From Sisyra terminalis (Eukaryota; Arthropoda; Insecta; Neuroptera; Sisyridae), in the NCBI GenBank assembly GCA_958496175.1, contig OY292278.1, positions 32,984,001-33,048,000 on the forward strand: DNA of 64,000 bases. The letters are read 5' to 3'. The translations under genes and the position numbers were made by a program. The notes beneath the pieces were generated by a model. It was not told the origin of the DNA. It saw only the letters and a list, made by a program, of their open reading frames with translations, and did not search any database. Positions within the stretch are counted from its first letter, which is position 1, and each line of letters begins with the position of its first letter. This document shows, piece by piece, positions 1 through 12,191 of the stretch.

Positions 1-471
1 CCCGGAGATATTAACATGCAACCTTAGTTCTACGTATAGTTCTACGTACCACATATCTGTGATGAAAATTTCGCGAATAAAGAAAAAAAAGTAAATAATA
101 GTGATACTAGAATAGTAAAAAGATAGAATATAAAGAATTTGTTTAAATGTTAATTGCCAAAATTACTCTTAAAAATGTAAATTTTTACGAATTCCTTATG
201 AACGTATACAATTTCTATATGGCGAGATGGACAAGAATATCTTCAAAAATAAACAGTGATGCTCACGAAAATAAGCAAAAAAATATATTTATTATTCTTG
301 GGCTTCAATTATTGCAACGATAGTAAACTTTTGTTGCACGATAAGAGTTGCACCATGGAAATTTTAATTTTTATTCCCTTTATTAGATATTATTAAAAAA
401 GACTAAAGATGGATGAAATCCAAAGTATATTTTTTTGAATTCGCTTTACAAGAAACGGTTTAGGAAATTAC
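1..471. other. Probable FNIP intron, no exon seen
   Basis: This AT-rich stretch lies 3' of the last FNIP exon I can support (minus strand). No open segment on the minus strand resembles the FNIP C-terminal region. The FNIP reading frame is still open at the donor near 471, so the remaining exons must lie before base 1 of the window. Confidence 0.5.
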
Positions 472-3400
472 CAACCTTGTAAAATATGATAGAACTTTCA
501 AAATTCGTTTTACGATATCCGTATTTCCTTCGCCTATTACTACAGTTTGAGCCAACCGAGGAGGATTCCCAATCGCTCCATACATATCACCCAACTGAGC
601 CCATAAAGCACACCCCGAATTGACATGATCTTCTTTATTCGACATTGCTAAAGTCCAACCCAGATGATGACTCAAAATTCCCGTGATAACAGCACTCAAG
701 AAACTAAAACAACAAATTTTGATAAATTTATATGTAAAAAATTATTGGATTAATCTTACAAATTAGTGCTTTTGTTATCAATCATTTCCAATAGGCCACA
801 AAAATCTCGCATAAATTTTTCAATTTCACTTTCACTTTTCTTTAAATTGGCAGTGGATTTAAAAAACATTCTCCAAAAAATATCACTTTTGCTTTCATTT
901 TCAATCAAAAGAGATTTGTTTATATCCTCAAAACTGGACGTCAGACTATCATTGAGGGATTCCTGCGACCAAAGAGGAGCAATATTCATTGTAGGACACA
1001 TAATATTTCGGATCCAGCGAGCAGCCTCATTACATCCATCGACCATAACTGACAAAAATGAATTTCTACGCCAATAAGCGCGTTGGACACAGTCTCGTAG
1101 TCTCCAAATCATTGAATCTACTAGTGGCATATGTTCTAATAAATATAAATGCATTTCTCTAAAAATTAAAAAATATATATTTTCATTTTGTAAATTAGAA
1201 ATATGGAAGTGGATGTATACTTTTGTTGCGTTATAGTCAGTTCAATAATAACTGCAAGACCTAATTTAATCTTCTTTGACGAATTATTAATATTAAACGA
1301 CTCTTCGGTTCCTGAGCTACTTCTTCGGTTATCTCCTGATGCATTGGCAGCATTTGAATTATCTGTCGTGAATGAACCAGAATAAAAATCTCCATTTTTT
1401 TGACTTGAATAAGAGTTAAGTATTCCGTTTGAAGGCCACAGATCCAACGACGTGGTGAAATTTCTTAGCCTACGTCTATTGAGATTTGTTGGACTGCAGC
1501 CAACCAAATATGGTACGTTATCTGTTAAATATAAACATTTGTTGTAATTACGTGCGTACAAACTACAAGAATTTCTATTTTGTAACTTACTATCGTTGAT
1601 TAGAGAGTCGTTTTGCGACGGAAAAGACGATGGCCCAACGCTTGATATGCTACTGCCGGCCGATTGTTCACCCGTTCCATACCCAGATTCTACTTCTAAA
1701 TGATCGGTTTTTGACACATCCCACGTCCAACTAGATAAACCTAAAGATGGAAGTTAATTAATGAATAAAAACTGTAGATTTTTTCTATCCTTACCAGGTT
1801 TCGAGGATATGTCTAAAGTACTAGGTCCAGCTTCACTCAAGGAACTGTGTGTACTCAATGTTTGAGGAGCCCTATTTGACACACTCTGCCGAAGAGGCCT
1901 TATAGGTGGATAAAAAACATGAGTACACATAATATGATGTTTTCCATCTAAAAATAAATTAATAAACTAATTAAAAACAAATTATTAGGGTGGTGAAAAG
2001 CCTGATTAAACCTTATCTTTTATCTAAATTGAATGTTTCATCATATATTGCAAATTCTTCAACAAATATTGAAAAGTTGTTACTATTGTTTATACTTTAT
2101 GTTAATAGTTATGAAGATCTATCAAAATGTATTTTTGCTTTGTTTAGGGCTATAATTTGTGCATTAGAAAATGATATTGAAGTTGCGCACCACTCTTTTT
2201 TATTTTCCATAAGAATAACACAGAAAAAACTTTTTTTTCTTCTTTTCATTTTTATAACGAGTCAACGACGTGTTATGCAAGTAATCTACAAATATATTTT
2301 TGTAGAGATTGAACGCTCCAAAATCCTTTTTTTTTGTGATTTTGCTTATTTAAAAGTTCTTTGAACATCAGCAGCGCCATTATTATAAATTTATAACTTA
2401 AATACCTATAAATTCTTGTTTTTTCTTTAGTTTATGAGCTTAGATTTGACAATAATTATAGAGAAAGGTATCATGATGAATCTATACTTCCGTATACTTT
2501 AATCTATTGGATTGTTGACATAATCGAAGTTTGAACAATTTTCAAATAAGTGGACTTATCAACAAAACAATAAAAGACCTTTTTATAGAACATTGAGTAC
2601 CTCACAAAAAATATTTCTATCGATTTTTCGTGCAACTCGTCTTTGGCTAGCTATGTCGTTGTCTAGTTTTAAAGAACAGAAGAAGCAAAAATAGTTTTCT
2701 TTCGATATTATTAAACGAACTTAGCTACGAATATTGCCTGGTTTATTGAAATTCGGATTTTTAAGAAACTTTTGCTATTTGCTCTGTATAGATTTTTATA
2801 AATAGGCAACTATAAATAATAAAAATAGTTTAACTTTTTAAAATAGTTTTTATACTATTTGTACAGTTTTAATAATTGAAGAAATGCGATAAATATTAAG
2901 TGAAAATTGGTATAGAAATCTGATTTTAGTTTAGTTTAGAAAATGAGAAAATTGTTTACAGTATTGTTAAAAATACTAATTGGGAAAATACAATAGAAAT
3001 TGGAAAACCCAAGCCTTCATATTTGCTTCTATCATATGATATCTAATCGCAGTCATGTGTAAATGGTAATTTAAAAATAAATAAGTAATTAAAGCGTAAG
3101 TTTCATGACAAATAGTAACAATCACGTGCTCTAGAAGTCATGTATCACACATTTCATGGCTATTAACTTTTAAGCAAATTCAATAAATTACCGTTTTTAT
3201 TATTTAATGAATGAACTTTCAGTGATGTCCCACGAAAAGTTAGGGCGACACTCCCGAAAATCATTTCCGCCAAAGAGGATACATCATCGGTTGGTTTAAC
3301 ATACTAGAAAAGTAATAATGAATTAATCACCGAATTGAAAATAATAAGTAAATAATAAACCTCATATCCGAAACCGTTAGATGTTTCCAACAGGCTTTTG

Positions 3401-3950
3401 ATAGGACTCTCATCGTTTGTTTTGAGAGGAAAAAATTTTCTTTCGATTCCATCACACGAAACGGAAAGCTGTTGCGATCCAGGATATTTTTTTGGTGAAC
3501 TTGTCTTTGTTGAATCGGTCGAAAGTTTACGAATCCTTCGGTTCCCTGTTCTAGGACTGTCACAAATCTGGGAGGCATCTATCGGTATGCTCAAATTGGC
3601 CGTAGTAATTTCAGCCGATTTTGTGAATTCTAGAGGAATTTTCCGAACAGCTTTCGAGTCAAATAGGAGTTTTCGCCCTTGCCATTCCTGGAAGAGTACT
3701 ACACGAACTTGTTGCTCGGAAAATTCAAATCCATTCCATCTAAAAATATTGTTGGTGATTACGAAATTGAAACAAAATACGTATTAGATTTTCACTTGTA
3801 TTATAATAAATCCCTAAAATTATTGTTAATGATTTAATTCTAACTTGAATTTGAATTGATTTCAATTGTTTTAGATAAAACTTACCCGGAATTGTCGCAA
3901 TTTTTCGCATTTTTCTTTTTGAGAGTGAATATTTTGTTGATAAAAGCCAT
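472..3950 (-). CDS. FNIP: Folliculin-interacting protein (FNIP), 3' end missing
   Basis: FNIP binds folliculin and AMPK and acts with folliculin on RagC/D-mTORC1 signalling at the lysosome. Seven exons join in phase: 3886-3950, 3361-3739, 3192-3303, 1795-1947, 1221-1740, 760-1158 and about 472-703, giving about 620 residues against roughly 1100 in vertebrates. The ATG at 3950 precedes a short basic N-terminus. Recognisable FNIP blocks in order: VRVVLFQEWQGRKLLFDSKA (about residues 31-50), equivalent to the vertebrate segment QIRLIVYQDC..NVLFDS; LAEMIFGSVALTFRGTSLK (about 158-177); a Ser/Asn-rich linker; KIKLGLAVIIELT followed by LLEHMPLVDSMIWRLR; and, at the window edge, ITGILSHHLGW and LWAQLGDMYGAIG then RLAQTVVIG. 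These match the order in FNIP1/2. The last donor is either at 471 (after Leu) or a few bases earlier. Intron 3 is about 1.2 kb; the others are short. No frameshift is seen, so it looks functional. Confidence 0.93.
3122..3128. promoter_or_regulatory. Second TCACGTG motif in FNIP intron 3
   Basis: TCACGTGCT followed by AGAAGTCATGTATCA resembles the promoter copy at 4105 in both core and downstream flank (AAGTCAT.T). It may be a second binding site or a chance resemblance. Confidence 0.2.
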
Positions 3951-4104
3951 CACACATTATTATAATTTCAATATGCTTAATGCAATAACAGACACAAAAA
4001 GGCAAACATTTTGTAACATTTGAAACGTCTTAAAATCGTCGACATAGTAACTTTGTGTTGATAGGCATTATGAATGAGACTGATATAAATATACGTAAAT
4101 AAAA

Positions 4105-4111
4105 TCACGTG
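4105..4111. promoter_or_regulatory. E-box/M-box TCACGTG upstream of FNIP
   Basis: TCACGTG lies about 155 bp upstream of the FNIP start codon in a GC-richer stretch (about 4080-4290) that probably holds the promoter. It is followed by AAGTCATATGA. The core fits sites used by bHLH-Zip factors of the MiT/TFE group, which are known to control folliculin/FNIP genes in mammals. Function here is inference. Confidence 0.3.
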
Positions 4112-4299
4112 CTTGTAAGTCATATGATTGTAAGATCATTTGGCCTCTCACATCAGACTTTGAAAAACGTCATCTACCTTTAATCCCTCCAATAGTCGCT
4201 GACATTTTAAAAACATTGCAAGCGCTTTTCTTGCGCTCATTGACGCAAAGCAGTGCTGACATCTGGCGACGCGGGATTCTTGAAAGTTTTCAAGTTTTT

Positions 4300-5336
4300 T
4301 ATTCTAAGTATCAATCGTATCAATCTATTTATTTAAATTTAGATATTATCTTTAAAAATTCTGTTAAAGTTTTATCGTGAAAGCAAATTCTTTTCTTTCT
4401 TAAACATTATTATATTATAAACGTATTTTACTGAGGCGCTATAATAGATATAATATTAATTTATTGTTCCGCAAGCTAAATGTAATTCAAAAGCTAAAAA
4501 GATAAACTTTTCAACGGACATAAGCCGTTATTTTTTCATTGTTGTTGTGCTATTAATTGTTCTTTTAATTTAATATGGCATTTTCAATTTTGTGTATACT
4601 CCTTAGAATGAAATGTTTTCGTTTTAAATAAATAAGCCGTTTATTTTAAAAGTGGCCTAACTATTTCAAGAATAGCTCATATAATTACTATTTGTGCGAC
4701 AATAAAAACATAAATTTCACAATAAAAGAAGTTAGTACTACTTAGTGGGCTTAAGAGGTTGAAAGCGAATATCATATCAATAATTTGTAAAAATTTAATA
4801 GTACAAATATCAGCATAATCTGAAAATATAATCATAATCTTGAAATGAATTTAGCCCACTTTCTAAATAAACGGCTCATATATTGTATGATTGAATCCGA
4901 TTCAGACTTATGATTTATAATTGGCTCAGGATACTGGCTTCAAAATTTTTATTTTTAAAATTGTACTTCAGAAATAGTCAGTAACTAACTCATAACCAAT
5001 CTTAAAATAGGTGGTAAGTATTACACCACTTGCTGATTTCTATTAATTTGTGAATCATGCAATTTGATAATTGCTTTTATGGTCACTGAGAAACCTAGAG
5101 ATAACTTATGTTCCTAGTTTTTAAAGGGTACAATATAACTGAGCAGCAATATGACTGAGCAGAAAAGCGTCTCAATTATAACATTTATATTGTTTTTATA
5201 AATGCAAAAGAAAAAAGTGATTGGAAGATTATTTTATCTTTATTTAAGTACCGACAAATGCAAAATTCTTGTAAAATTTTTGAAGTTATACTTTTTTAGT
5301 GGCTTTATAAAAAAAAATCAGACTAGATTTTTAATA
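4300..5336. other. Intergenic, nothing recognised
   Basis: AT-rich DNA without a coding-like segment or a repeat I can identify. Confidence 0.5.
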
Positions 5337-5341
5337 AAATG

Positions 5342-7740
5342 TCAACACTGACAAAAATTGGCAATTGAATGAAAACGAAATGATAGTTGAGACCAATGAC
5401 AGCAATCAGTTAGCTTAAAATTGAGTATTTAGTATTAAGCTCACATGTATGTGTTTACATTATACACACTACCGGAACATGCTATGGTAGTGAATTAAAA
5501 ACATTTTTTGAATTACAACAAATAAGTATAACTTCTCACGTGCGTACATTAGTACAAACCGTTTTTATGCAGAATTATTTTAAAGAGGAAAACATTTCAG
5601 AGAGAAAATTAAAATTGTCTACTTCATAGTTTATAATACAATTTTGAGCCAATAATAATACCATTTTCAATATTTACAAAAATAATAAGAAGATTTAACG
5701 TCATTTTGCTAAAATTTGAAACTTTTAAGGAGGGTAATTATTTGAACAAATAAGTGTCTATAATCGTATCGAACTTAACAAAATCAATTTTGAAAAATAT
5801 TTCACAAGACAATTGTTGTTTTAAGTAATAGAATAAATACAATTAAATATAATCCTATATCCCGTCTATTTGTAGTAGCCATTTATATTAGAATTATTTT
5901 GAGTCTTCATAGTGTTAAAATAATGTTGTGATATGCTGAGGACAATATATAGTTTAAAGTGTTTATAGTATTACAAAAGTACAATTAGAATTAATGCACA
6001 AATGATGACAAATCGGATACATAATATTTATTTTTAATTATTGATCGATTTTTATCATTATAAGTGATTTAAATAAAGATTTTTTGCTCTTAAATGGTTC
6101 TTAGCGATTCGGAAACTAAATATTTAATCAATAGTTTTTTATAGCACATAATTCATTTTCAAACTTTAACGGTTATTTTTCATGTCATTTGTATAGTGAT
6201 TGGCTCTTATAACAGTAGAAATTAGTAATTGTAATACTTTTTTGCGTTGAAGAAAATATCTTCTTTTTGGAAGATAAGTTAATTAGTAAGTGTCAGTGTT
6301 ATTGAAATTAGAAAATTTTTCTTATTGGATTTTTGGTACAAATGAAGATCAATTAAACACAGTTTATCAATAAAACAGAGAATTGTTCAATAGACTTGGA
6401 TCATTCTTCGTTTCCGAATGGACTTTTGTGAAGTGGATGCAGATCGTTCAACAATCAACAATAAAATTCATTATAAATATAATCTGCAACAATGATACCG
6501 GAAATTGGCACCGGGAATGGTTTGAAATCCTGTTAAAAAAGGTATTTAAAATATTCAAAAACCTATTAGACGCCATTAGAACCCATTAAAAGTCGTTTTA
6601 AAGTCACTAAAGCCAGTTTGAATGTAATGATTTCAAAATTCCTCTAAATTTCTTTTTTTAATAGGGAAGAATTAACTATTATTAAATTATTTAGATCAGT
6701 GGGGTGATTTAGTGTTTTTATAATTCAATGAATTTAATGATGAAACCATAAAAGCGATGAACTTATTGGATAAAGGCACTAAAAATATTTTAAACTATTT
6801 TATTAATTGAATAGTTTTATTTAGAGCTATATGTCAATTATTAAAATGAAAATTTTATATAAAATTATATTATAAATGTACATAAATTATATAAAATTAT
6901 TGTTTCAATAGAATAAATCAGGGGCGTCGCGTACGATTTAGTCACATGGGATCGATTGGAAATTCCCCACCCCTTATTTTCATATTTAATTAAGAAATAT
7001 GTTTAAAAGTCAAATACCTTTAAAGGAATAAACTGTTTCAATTTGATTTAGACCACCAACACTATTGGCTATTTTATTTCAGAGTTTTTTTTTTACTATT
7101 GAAATACAAAGAAAAGCAATAAGTAAGATACAACGATAAGATAGGTATTATTTTTTTTCGATAGAATCTTCGAATGAATCGAAAGATATCTTAGATCACA
7201 CATTAGCCACTTCATAAACACTTCGACGGTAAAACATATAATTATAAATCAATTGGATATCTGTAGCAATATCAATACCAGCATACTATATATCAATTAA
7301 AAATCGTTTAATTTGCAGCAAATACTATAAAGACAACATATATCTCCTTAAAGCAGTGCATACAAAAAGAAATAATGAGATCATTGAGATTACCGACCAA
7401 AAATTGTATATGCATGTATGTGGTATTATTATATATTATAACTTTCAAATGTGATTTTGGAAATTATTGAGATTTTTTTTTACCTGTAGAATCCGTTTTG
7501 TTTACCTTCTCTCTGTAATCAATACAATAATAGGCAAACGTATAGGAATATCGACGAAGCCAGACAAAAAGGAAAGTAAATGCATAAATGTGAGCGAAAA
7601 TCAATTATAATAATCATTGTTTCAAATTTGAATTAACTTGTTGTTGTCATTTGTTTCAATTATCATTTCCATTTCATTCAATTGTCAATTTTTGTCATTT
7701 GCCAGTAGATGTGTCAGTGTTGGCTGTGAATATTTCACTG
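5342..7740. repeat. Repeat element with inverted terminal blocks
   Basis: The left block (5342-5409) contains AACACTGAC then AATTGAATGAAAACGAAATG. The right block (7641-7740), read on the minus strand, contains CAACACTGACA then AATTGAATGAAATGGAAATG and GTGAAATATTCACAGCC. The two are inverted copies with one short insertion or deletion. The interior carries no coding sequence that I recognise. It includes a segment (about 6218-7110) that recurs near 32.4-33.1 kb. A related terminal block lies at 43144-43250. Probably a degenerate non-autonomous transposon. Confidence 0.45.
6218..7110 (+). repeat. Dispersed repeat, copy 1
   Basis: Shares with 32366-33050 the ordered landmarks GAAGAAAATATC, GATTAGTAAGT(G/A)TCAGT, TTTCCAAATGGAC-type sequence, AAATTCAT, ATCAGTGG, TAGAATA, TTGTTTCAAT, CCCCACC and TTTCAGAGTT. 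The two copies are collinear but diverged, with several small gaps. Confidence 0.5.
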
Positions 7741-8190
7741 GTAGTTTCCATATATAAAATCATATTATATATAATTTTCATATTACAGAAAGAAAGAAAT
7801 CATTTTAAATTTTAGACCGTGGAAATTGGACAGTTAACATCGAATGTTTGCTTTGTGTAGATTAAGACAATAATTCATGATCTCTATAACTTTATTTAAT
7901 TTTCTTGTATATTTAGAAAAAGGACGGAATTTGAGACTTCCTCTAGGTGCTATTTCCTATAAATACGCACCTATCTTCCTGTAAATTAAATTGTATTTTC
8001 ACCAATCAATAGTATGGATGAAAATAGATATACTACTAGCTTTAATTAACACAAAACTAATTTTGCTTAGGCCGAAAGTAAATCTGTCATACGTGGATTT
8101 TTAAATAAGCACCATTGTTTTAATTTGTATTGTAAATGATGCAATAATATAAATTATTAACATTAAAAATAAGAAGGAATTCATGATTCG

Positions 8191-8196
8191 TTTATT
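8191..8196 (-). terminator. AATAAA polyadenylation signal of the Hsp20 gene
   Basis: AATAAA on the minus strand, about 40 bp after the stop codon of the small heat-shock gene. Confidence 0.55.
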
Positions 8197-8234
8197 AGGT
8201 TTAACAATGAATACAGTGTATCAAGAAAACAATT

Positions 8235-8938
8235 TCATTGATAAGAGAAGGTAGGGGACAGTCCTTGAATAAACTCCGGTTTGAATGCTTTCTTCATGGA
8301 GAAATTGGCACTAAATGCAGAACTTTTATTCTTCTCCAGATCAATCGATGAATAATCAACAACATTTTTCATTTTTGGAACTTGTATTACCAAAAAGCCT
8401 TCACGATATTGTGCTTTCAATTGATCAATTTGATATTCAAGCGGTACCATGTATCTGGCAACAATTTCCGCTCCGTTTTGTTTTCCAACTACCTAAAATA
8501 TAGAAATCTTTTATTTTTAAGAGAGGAAACTTTTCGACTAATTACTTCAATTCGATGGCCTGGAACTTTAAATATTTTTATTTCTGCTGGCCGAAAATTG
8601 ACCATGTTGATCATTAAATCATAATTTGCCTTTACTTTAGGTTTTTGTTCTTCTTTGGATTTTTCTCGTTGTACTTTACGATCGAACCATTTTTGATTGT
8701 CATAAAATGGAAAAGCCATTGGTTCGGTAAAAGTTACGGAAGGTTTCACACTGTATTTTGGAATTAATTGTTCGTCAGCAGATGAATTTATTCTTGAGGG
8801 ATACGAATAACTGTAATCCTGTTGAAAGCTCATTTTTCGTGCGCTTGAAGAGTTTGAAGGTGAAATATCTCGACATTTGTGGATGATGGTATTTAATGAT
8901 CTTTGCGTATTTATATTCGTCAAAAAAGTTTTGAACAT
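8235..8938 (-). CDS. Small heat-shock protein, Hsp20/alpha-crystallin domain
   Basis: Two exons, 8546-8938 and 8235-8492, join in phase 0 across a 53 bp GT-AG intron and encode 216 residues. The alpha-crystallin domain spans about residues 100-172: a beta-rich segment YDLMINMVNFRPAEIKIF before the intron, then a segment ending ARYMVPLEYQIDQLKAQYRE and GFLVIQVPK. The R-x-x-x-V-P and G-hydrophobic-L/V-x-I-x-x-P pattern is typical of metazoan sHSPs. Such proteins are ATP-independent chaperones that hold unfolding clients. The first 35 residues (MFKTFLTNINTQRSLNTIIH...) are basic and nearly free of acidic residues, so the long start could encode a mitochondrial presequence. A second ATG at 8833 would give a conventional length of 181 residues. 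The domain is diverged, and I cannot assign it to a named subgroup. Confidence 0.8.
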
Positions 8939-10420
8939 TTTTTATCGAAATGTAATTTGTTAGATACTGTATTTAGTTAGGAAATAAAAAAGTTAGAACA
9001 TTACTCACAATTTTTAATCATTTTTCTTAAATATTTTTTTTGGAAACATTTAGAAATGCCCTACCTACATAATGTGACATTAAATTAATTTCAATTATTT
9101 TGTTTAAAAATTACATAGGCAACAAAGTTTTCAATGATTTCTTTGATTTTTTTATTTGAAATAACATTTAAGTTCATTTTACTCATCAATCAGCAGCACC
9201 AGTCGGGTTAAATTTTATAACGAATTCGTAACATACTTGTGGTATAATGAATGATTATCCATGATGACTAAAGTAGTAAAAAAGTATAAGACCCTTTCTA
9301 GGCTGTGGTGCTTTCCCAAAATTTTCCCAATGTGAATAAAGTAATAATTAAATTATTTAAAATATTTCCAAATAGCAACTTGATTTTTATTATACTCTAT
9401 TCTATCTTTTCTCTTTTCAATTAGGGTTGTTACACCCTGGAATCATCTGCCGTATTATAGTACCGCAACTAACTTGTAACATAGGGAACTACGTTCCAAG
9501 TTTTCAATGGACGACCAATTAAGATTAAATTCGATATTCTGGCTCTTTAATCTGTGATTAGGATATTCATAAATTAAAATCGGAATTTTTTCCCTGATTA
9601 ATAGGGTTCGCGCGAACTCTTCGAATCCCCAAGAAAGCATCCCAGGAACTTAGCAAATATACAAGACAGAAAATCAAATCATACTTCTGCAAAAGCACCA
9701 AATTCTTATGAGTTCTTAAAGAGCTATTTTTCTAAAGTTAATTCATAAATGTCAAATATATTGTCTTTCATATGGTATTCGCCCTTACTACAAAATTGGA
9801 AATTGAAGATGTTGACTGTGGGTTGCAATAATATAAGGAGACAGGCTATTTTAGAATTCTCAAAAGTCTCAGAAAAACATTTAGGTGGTGGATGAATGAA
9901 TGACGTAAAATTGGTTTTTTGCTTAGTGATCGAATGATTAAGTCAGATTCCATCATTTTCGTGCCTTCATTTCAAAACCGAAATTTAATAGTAGTAACGA
10001 CATTTTCTGAAATGACAGGGGGGGATACTGTAGAACCCCAAATGTATAAAAAAGCACCTAAGTATAGCCAAAATCGATGAATATTTGAAATATCGGAAGA
10101 AACGATATTTCTCACCAATACTAATGGTCATTTTTAGTGGGTTCCAGGATTTATATAATTCCTTATGCTGATAAATACTTTACGTACGTGTTTCAAGTGT
10201 GATTTTTTGCAATTGATTTTCTTTCTACTTGGTTATAGGCAATTATTTTGAAAAGTTTCTTCTTTTTTATATTCAGTTATTATTCAGATCAATTTAAATA
10301 TAATCTTCTCAATAACAAAAAAAATATCAAACGTTGGAAGCTTAAAAACAATATAAAGATTAAATCGATTTTTTTTGGATTCATCAAAAAATAATCCCAA
10401 TTTTAATTATTTGTTAATTT
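8939..10420. other. Intergenic, only a faint LINE trace
   Basis: AT-rich. Around 9424-9470 the plus strand reads RVVTPWNHLPY-like before breaking, which resembles the conserved W-N-x-L-P segment after the reverse transcriptase in Jockey/CR1 elements. Nothing else is supportable. Confidence 0.3.
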
Positions 10421-10570
10421 AGCTTACTGGTGGACGAGTGGTCAAGGTAACCGCTCCAAAACTGGGAGGAGCTGGGTTCGATTCTTGTATCGAGCAAATT
10501 TTCGATATTTTTCGATTTACGAGTTTTATTTACCCTAGAGTCACTAAATAACAATTATAATAAAAAAAGT
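10421..10570 (+). mobile_element. tRNA-derived SINE, copy 1
   Basis: The head has RNA polymerase III promoter-like boxes: box A-like GGTGGACGAGTGGTCAAGG (about 10429) and box B-like GGGTTCGATTCTTG (about 10473). The tail TATCGAGCAAATTTTCGATA then CCTAGAGTCACTAAA is shared with the copy at 27643-27833. It is not a working tRNA gene because no cloverleaf with a proper acceptor stem can be drawn. Confidence 0.65.
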
Positions 10571-10826
10571 ATTGGTCAGTTTTTTTTTTTTGGACGATCT
10601 CACCCCTACATTTTAACGAATAATTTGCCTTCATATATATACATTTAAAAAAATTTGCTTTCGTAGATATTTCTAAACATATTTTTGATTTTGTTCATTT
10701 GTGTTCCTCGAAATTATATTAATCTTTTGGGCAATTCGATCCTAAGGTCGCTATTAATTAGGGACTGGAAGCTTACTCGGAATGTTCCTGTTTTCTTCAG
10801 AACTTCCTCAAATATTAATATTCGTT

Positions 10827-11027
10827 TTATGCGCTAAACAACTTCATTTGAAAACAATTGTTATATTTTTGAATATTGGCTAAGGAGTTTTTAGAATCAT
10901 TTCTTATCCCATAAACTAATGAGCGTAATGGATCTGGTGGTGGGACCAATTGAGACAATTTTATTTTTCCACTACTGCTGTATTTTAACGCTTTATAATG
11001 TTGACATTTTGTTGTTGTTTTCATTTT
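10827..11027 (-). mobile_element. Helitron helicase-like N-terminal fragment
   Basis: The minus strand encodes CQHYKALKYSSSGKIKLSQL, then PPPDPLRSLVYG, then SLANIQKYNNCFQMKLFSA before a stop. This order (C-x-x-C-x-ALKF, G-K-(V/I)-K-L, P-x-P-x-x-L, N-I-R-x-Y-N-x-x-F-x-x-x-S-x-G-A) is the conserved start of the Helitron rolling-circle replication-helicase protein. The second Cys of the C-x-x-C pair is Tyr here and the frame ends at once, so it is a dead fragment. Confidence 0.6.
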
Positions 11028-11633
11028 CCCTATTGTTGCCGATTACAATAAATATTAAGTAAAACATGTAATTATAAGTAAATGGCAGTACTCTTGCAAA
11101 GCCACAAAACCAATGTGTATAACTAATTATTAATTTATATCTGGCTGTCTGTTTATCTATGACTATCTGTTTATATGTGACTTCACTCTGCTCATAATCG
11201 AACCCTTTTTATAGTGGTTTAGACCTTCTCGCATTTTCGATTTCTAAAACATTTTTTTATTATCCGGTTTTATTATGCTTTTATGCTTTCTCTCTTACAG
11301 ACCTCTGTAGAAACTTCTCGATCATCTTTTCATCTCATTGTTCTATTTACTTTTATGACTCACGCAGTAGAAAGTCGTATGAGTGTGAGACCCAATACGT
11401 AACAATATGATACATTTATCGCACCTGTCTTAGAATAGAGGTACAACTCAAAAATTGCAAGTTTTGAGTTAGCAACAGTTTTACAATCAGGAAGCCACCT
11501 AGTTTGTACGTAAAATAGAAGGATAACTCTAGGATACTCCCCCGCCCCATAAGGTAATACTAACGTTCAGTCTGTATTAGAGAACTCTATACATAGTCAA
11601 AACTTTAAAAACGATTTTCCGACAAATTCAATT

Positions 11634-11852
11634 TTAGAGTTGTACCTTTATTCTACGACGGGTGCAATATATGATTTCTATTTGAGCTTTTCTTTTTGGG
11701 AGTCCGCTCCTGTTTATATTTAAAAAAATCTCTTGAGCTAATTTTTTGAAATTCATATCGTTCATATCTTCGTAAATTTCAAGTCCTTTTAGGCAACTAT
11801 CATTACGTTGTTGTAGATGTGGTGCTGGATAAGTTTTAAAGTGATCACACAA
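11634..11852 (-). CDS. Short unidentified open frame, possibly a fragment
   Basis: A 72-residue open frame with balanced composition (MCDHFKTYPAPHLQQR..., then NDMNFKKLAQEIFLNI). It looks more protein-like than most chance frames in this AT-rich DNA. I do not recognise a family, and no matching upstream or downstream exon was found. It may be a transposon relic, since it lies 600 bp from the Helitron fragment, or a chance frame. Confidence 0.15.
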   Translation of the reverse strand: MCDHFKTYPAPHLQQRNDSCLKGLEIYEDMNDMNFKKLAQEIFLNINRSGLPKRKAQIEIIYCTRRRIKVQL

Positions 11853-12191
11853 TAATCACAATTTAAAATAAAATAATTGATGAATTAATGAAATTATTTA
11901 CCAAAATTGATGTTTAATTAGTTTTTCATGGAGCAAATAAAAAATATAAAGGTACTAATGTTTAATAGATCAAAATTGGTAAAAAGAAGGTTGAAATGAT
12001 TGAAATAGTCTTTGTAAGATTTAAACCATTGTACATACATCAAACTGTTTATATTTGATTTCTTAATAATATTGAGACCCTGAGTTTTACTGTTGACAAT
12101 ATGAATCAGTGATACAATTTAATATTATTAAAAATAAATAAATAATTGGAATCTAATAATTTTTACGATTTCCAGAAATTGAAACATAAAT

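Noticed and set aside
1990..2364. 124-residue plus-strand open frame
   Set aside because: Lies in FNIP intron 3 on the opposite strand. Composition is AT-driven (Phe/Leu/Ile/Lys) and it has no family resemblance.
3398..3787. 129-residue plus-strand open frame
   Set aside because: Antisense to FNIP exon 2, whose minus-strand reading matches the family well.
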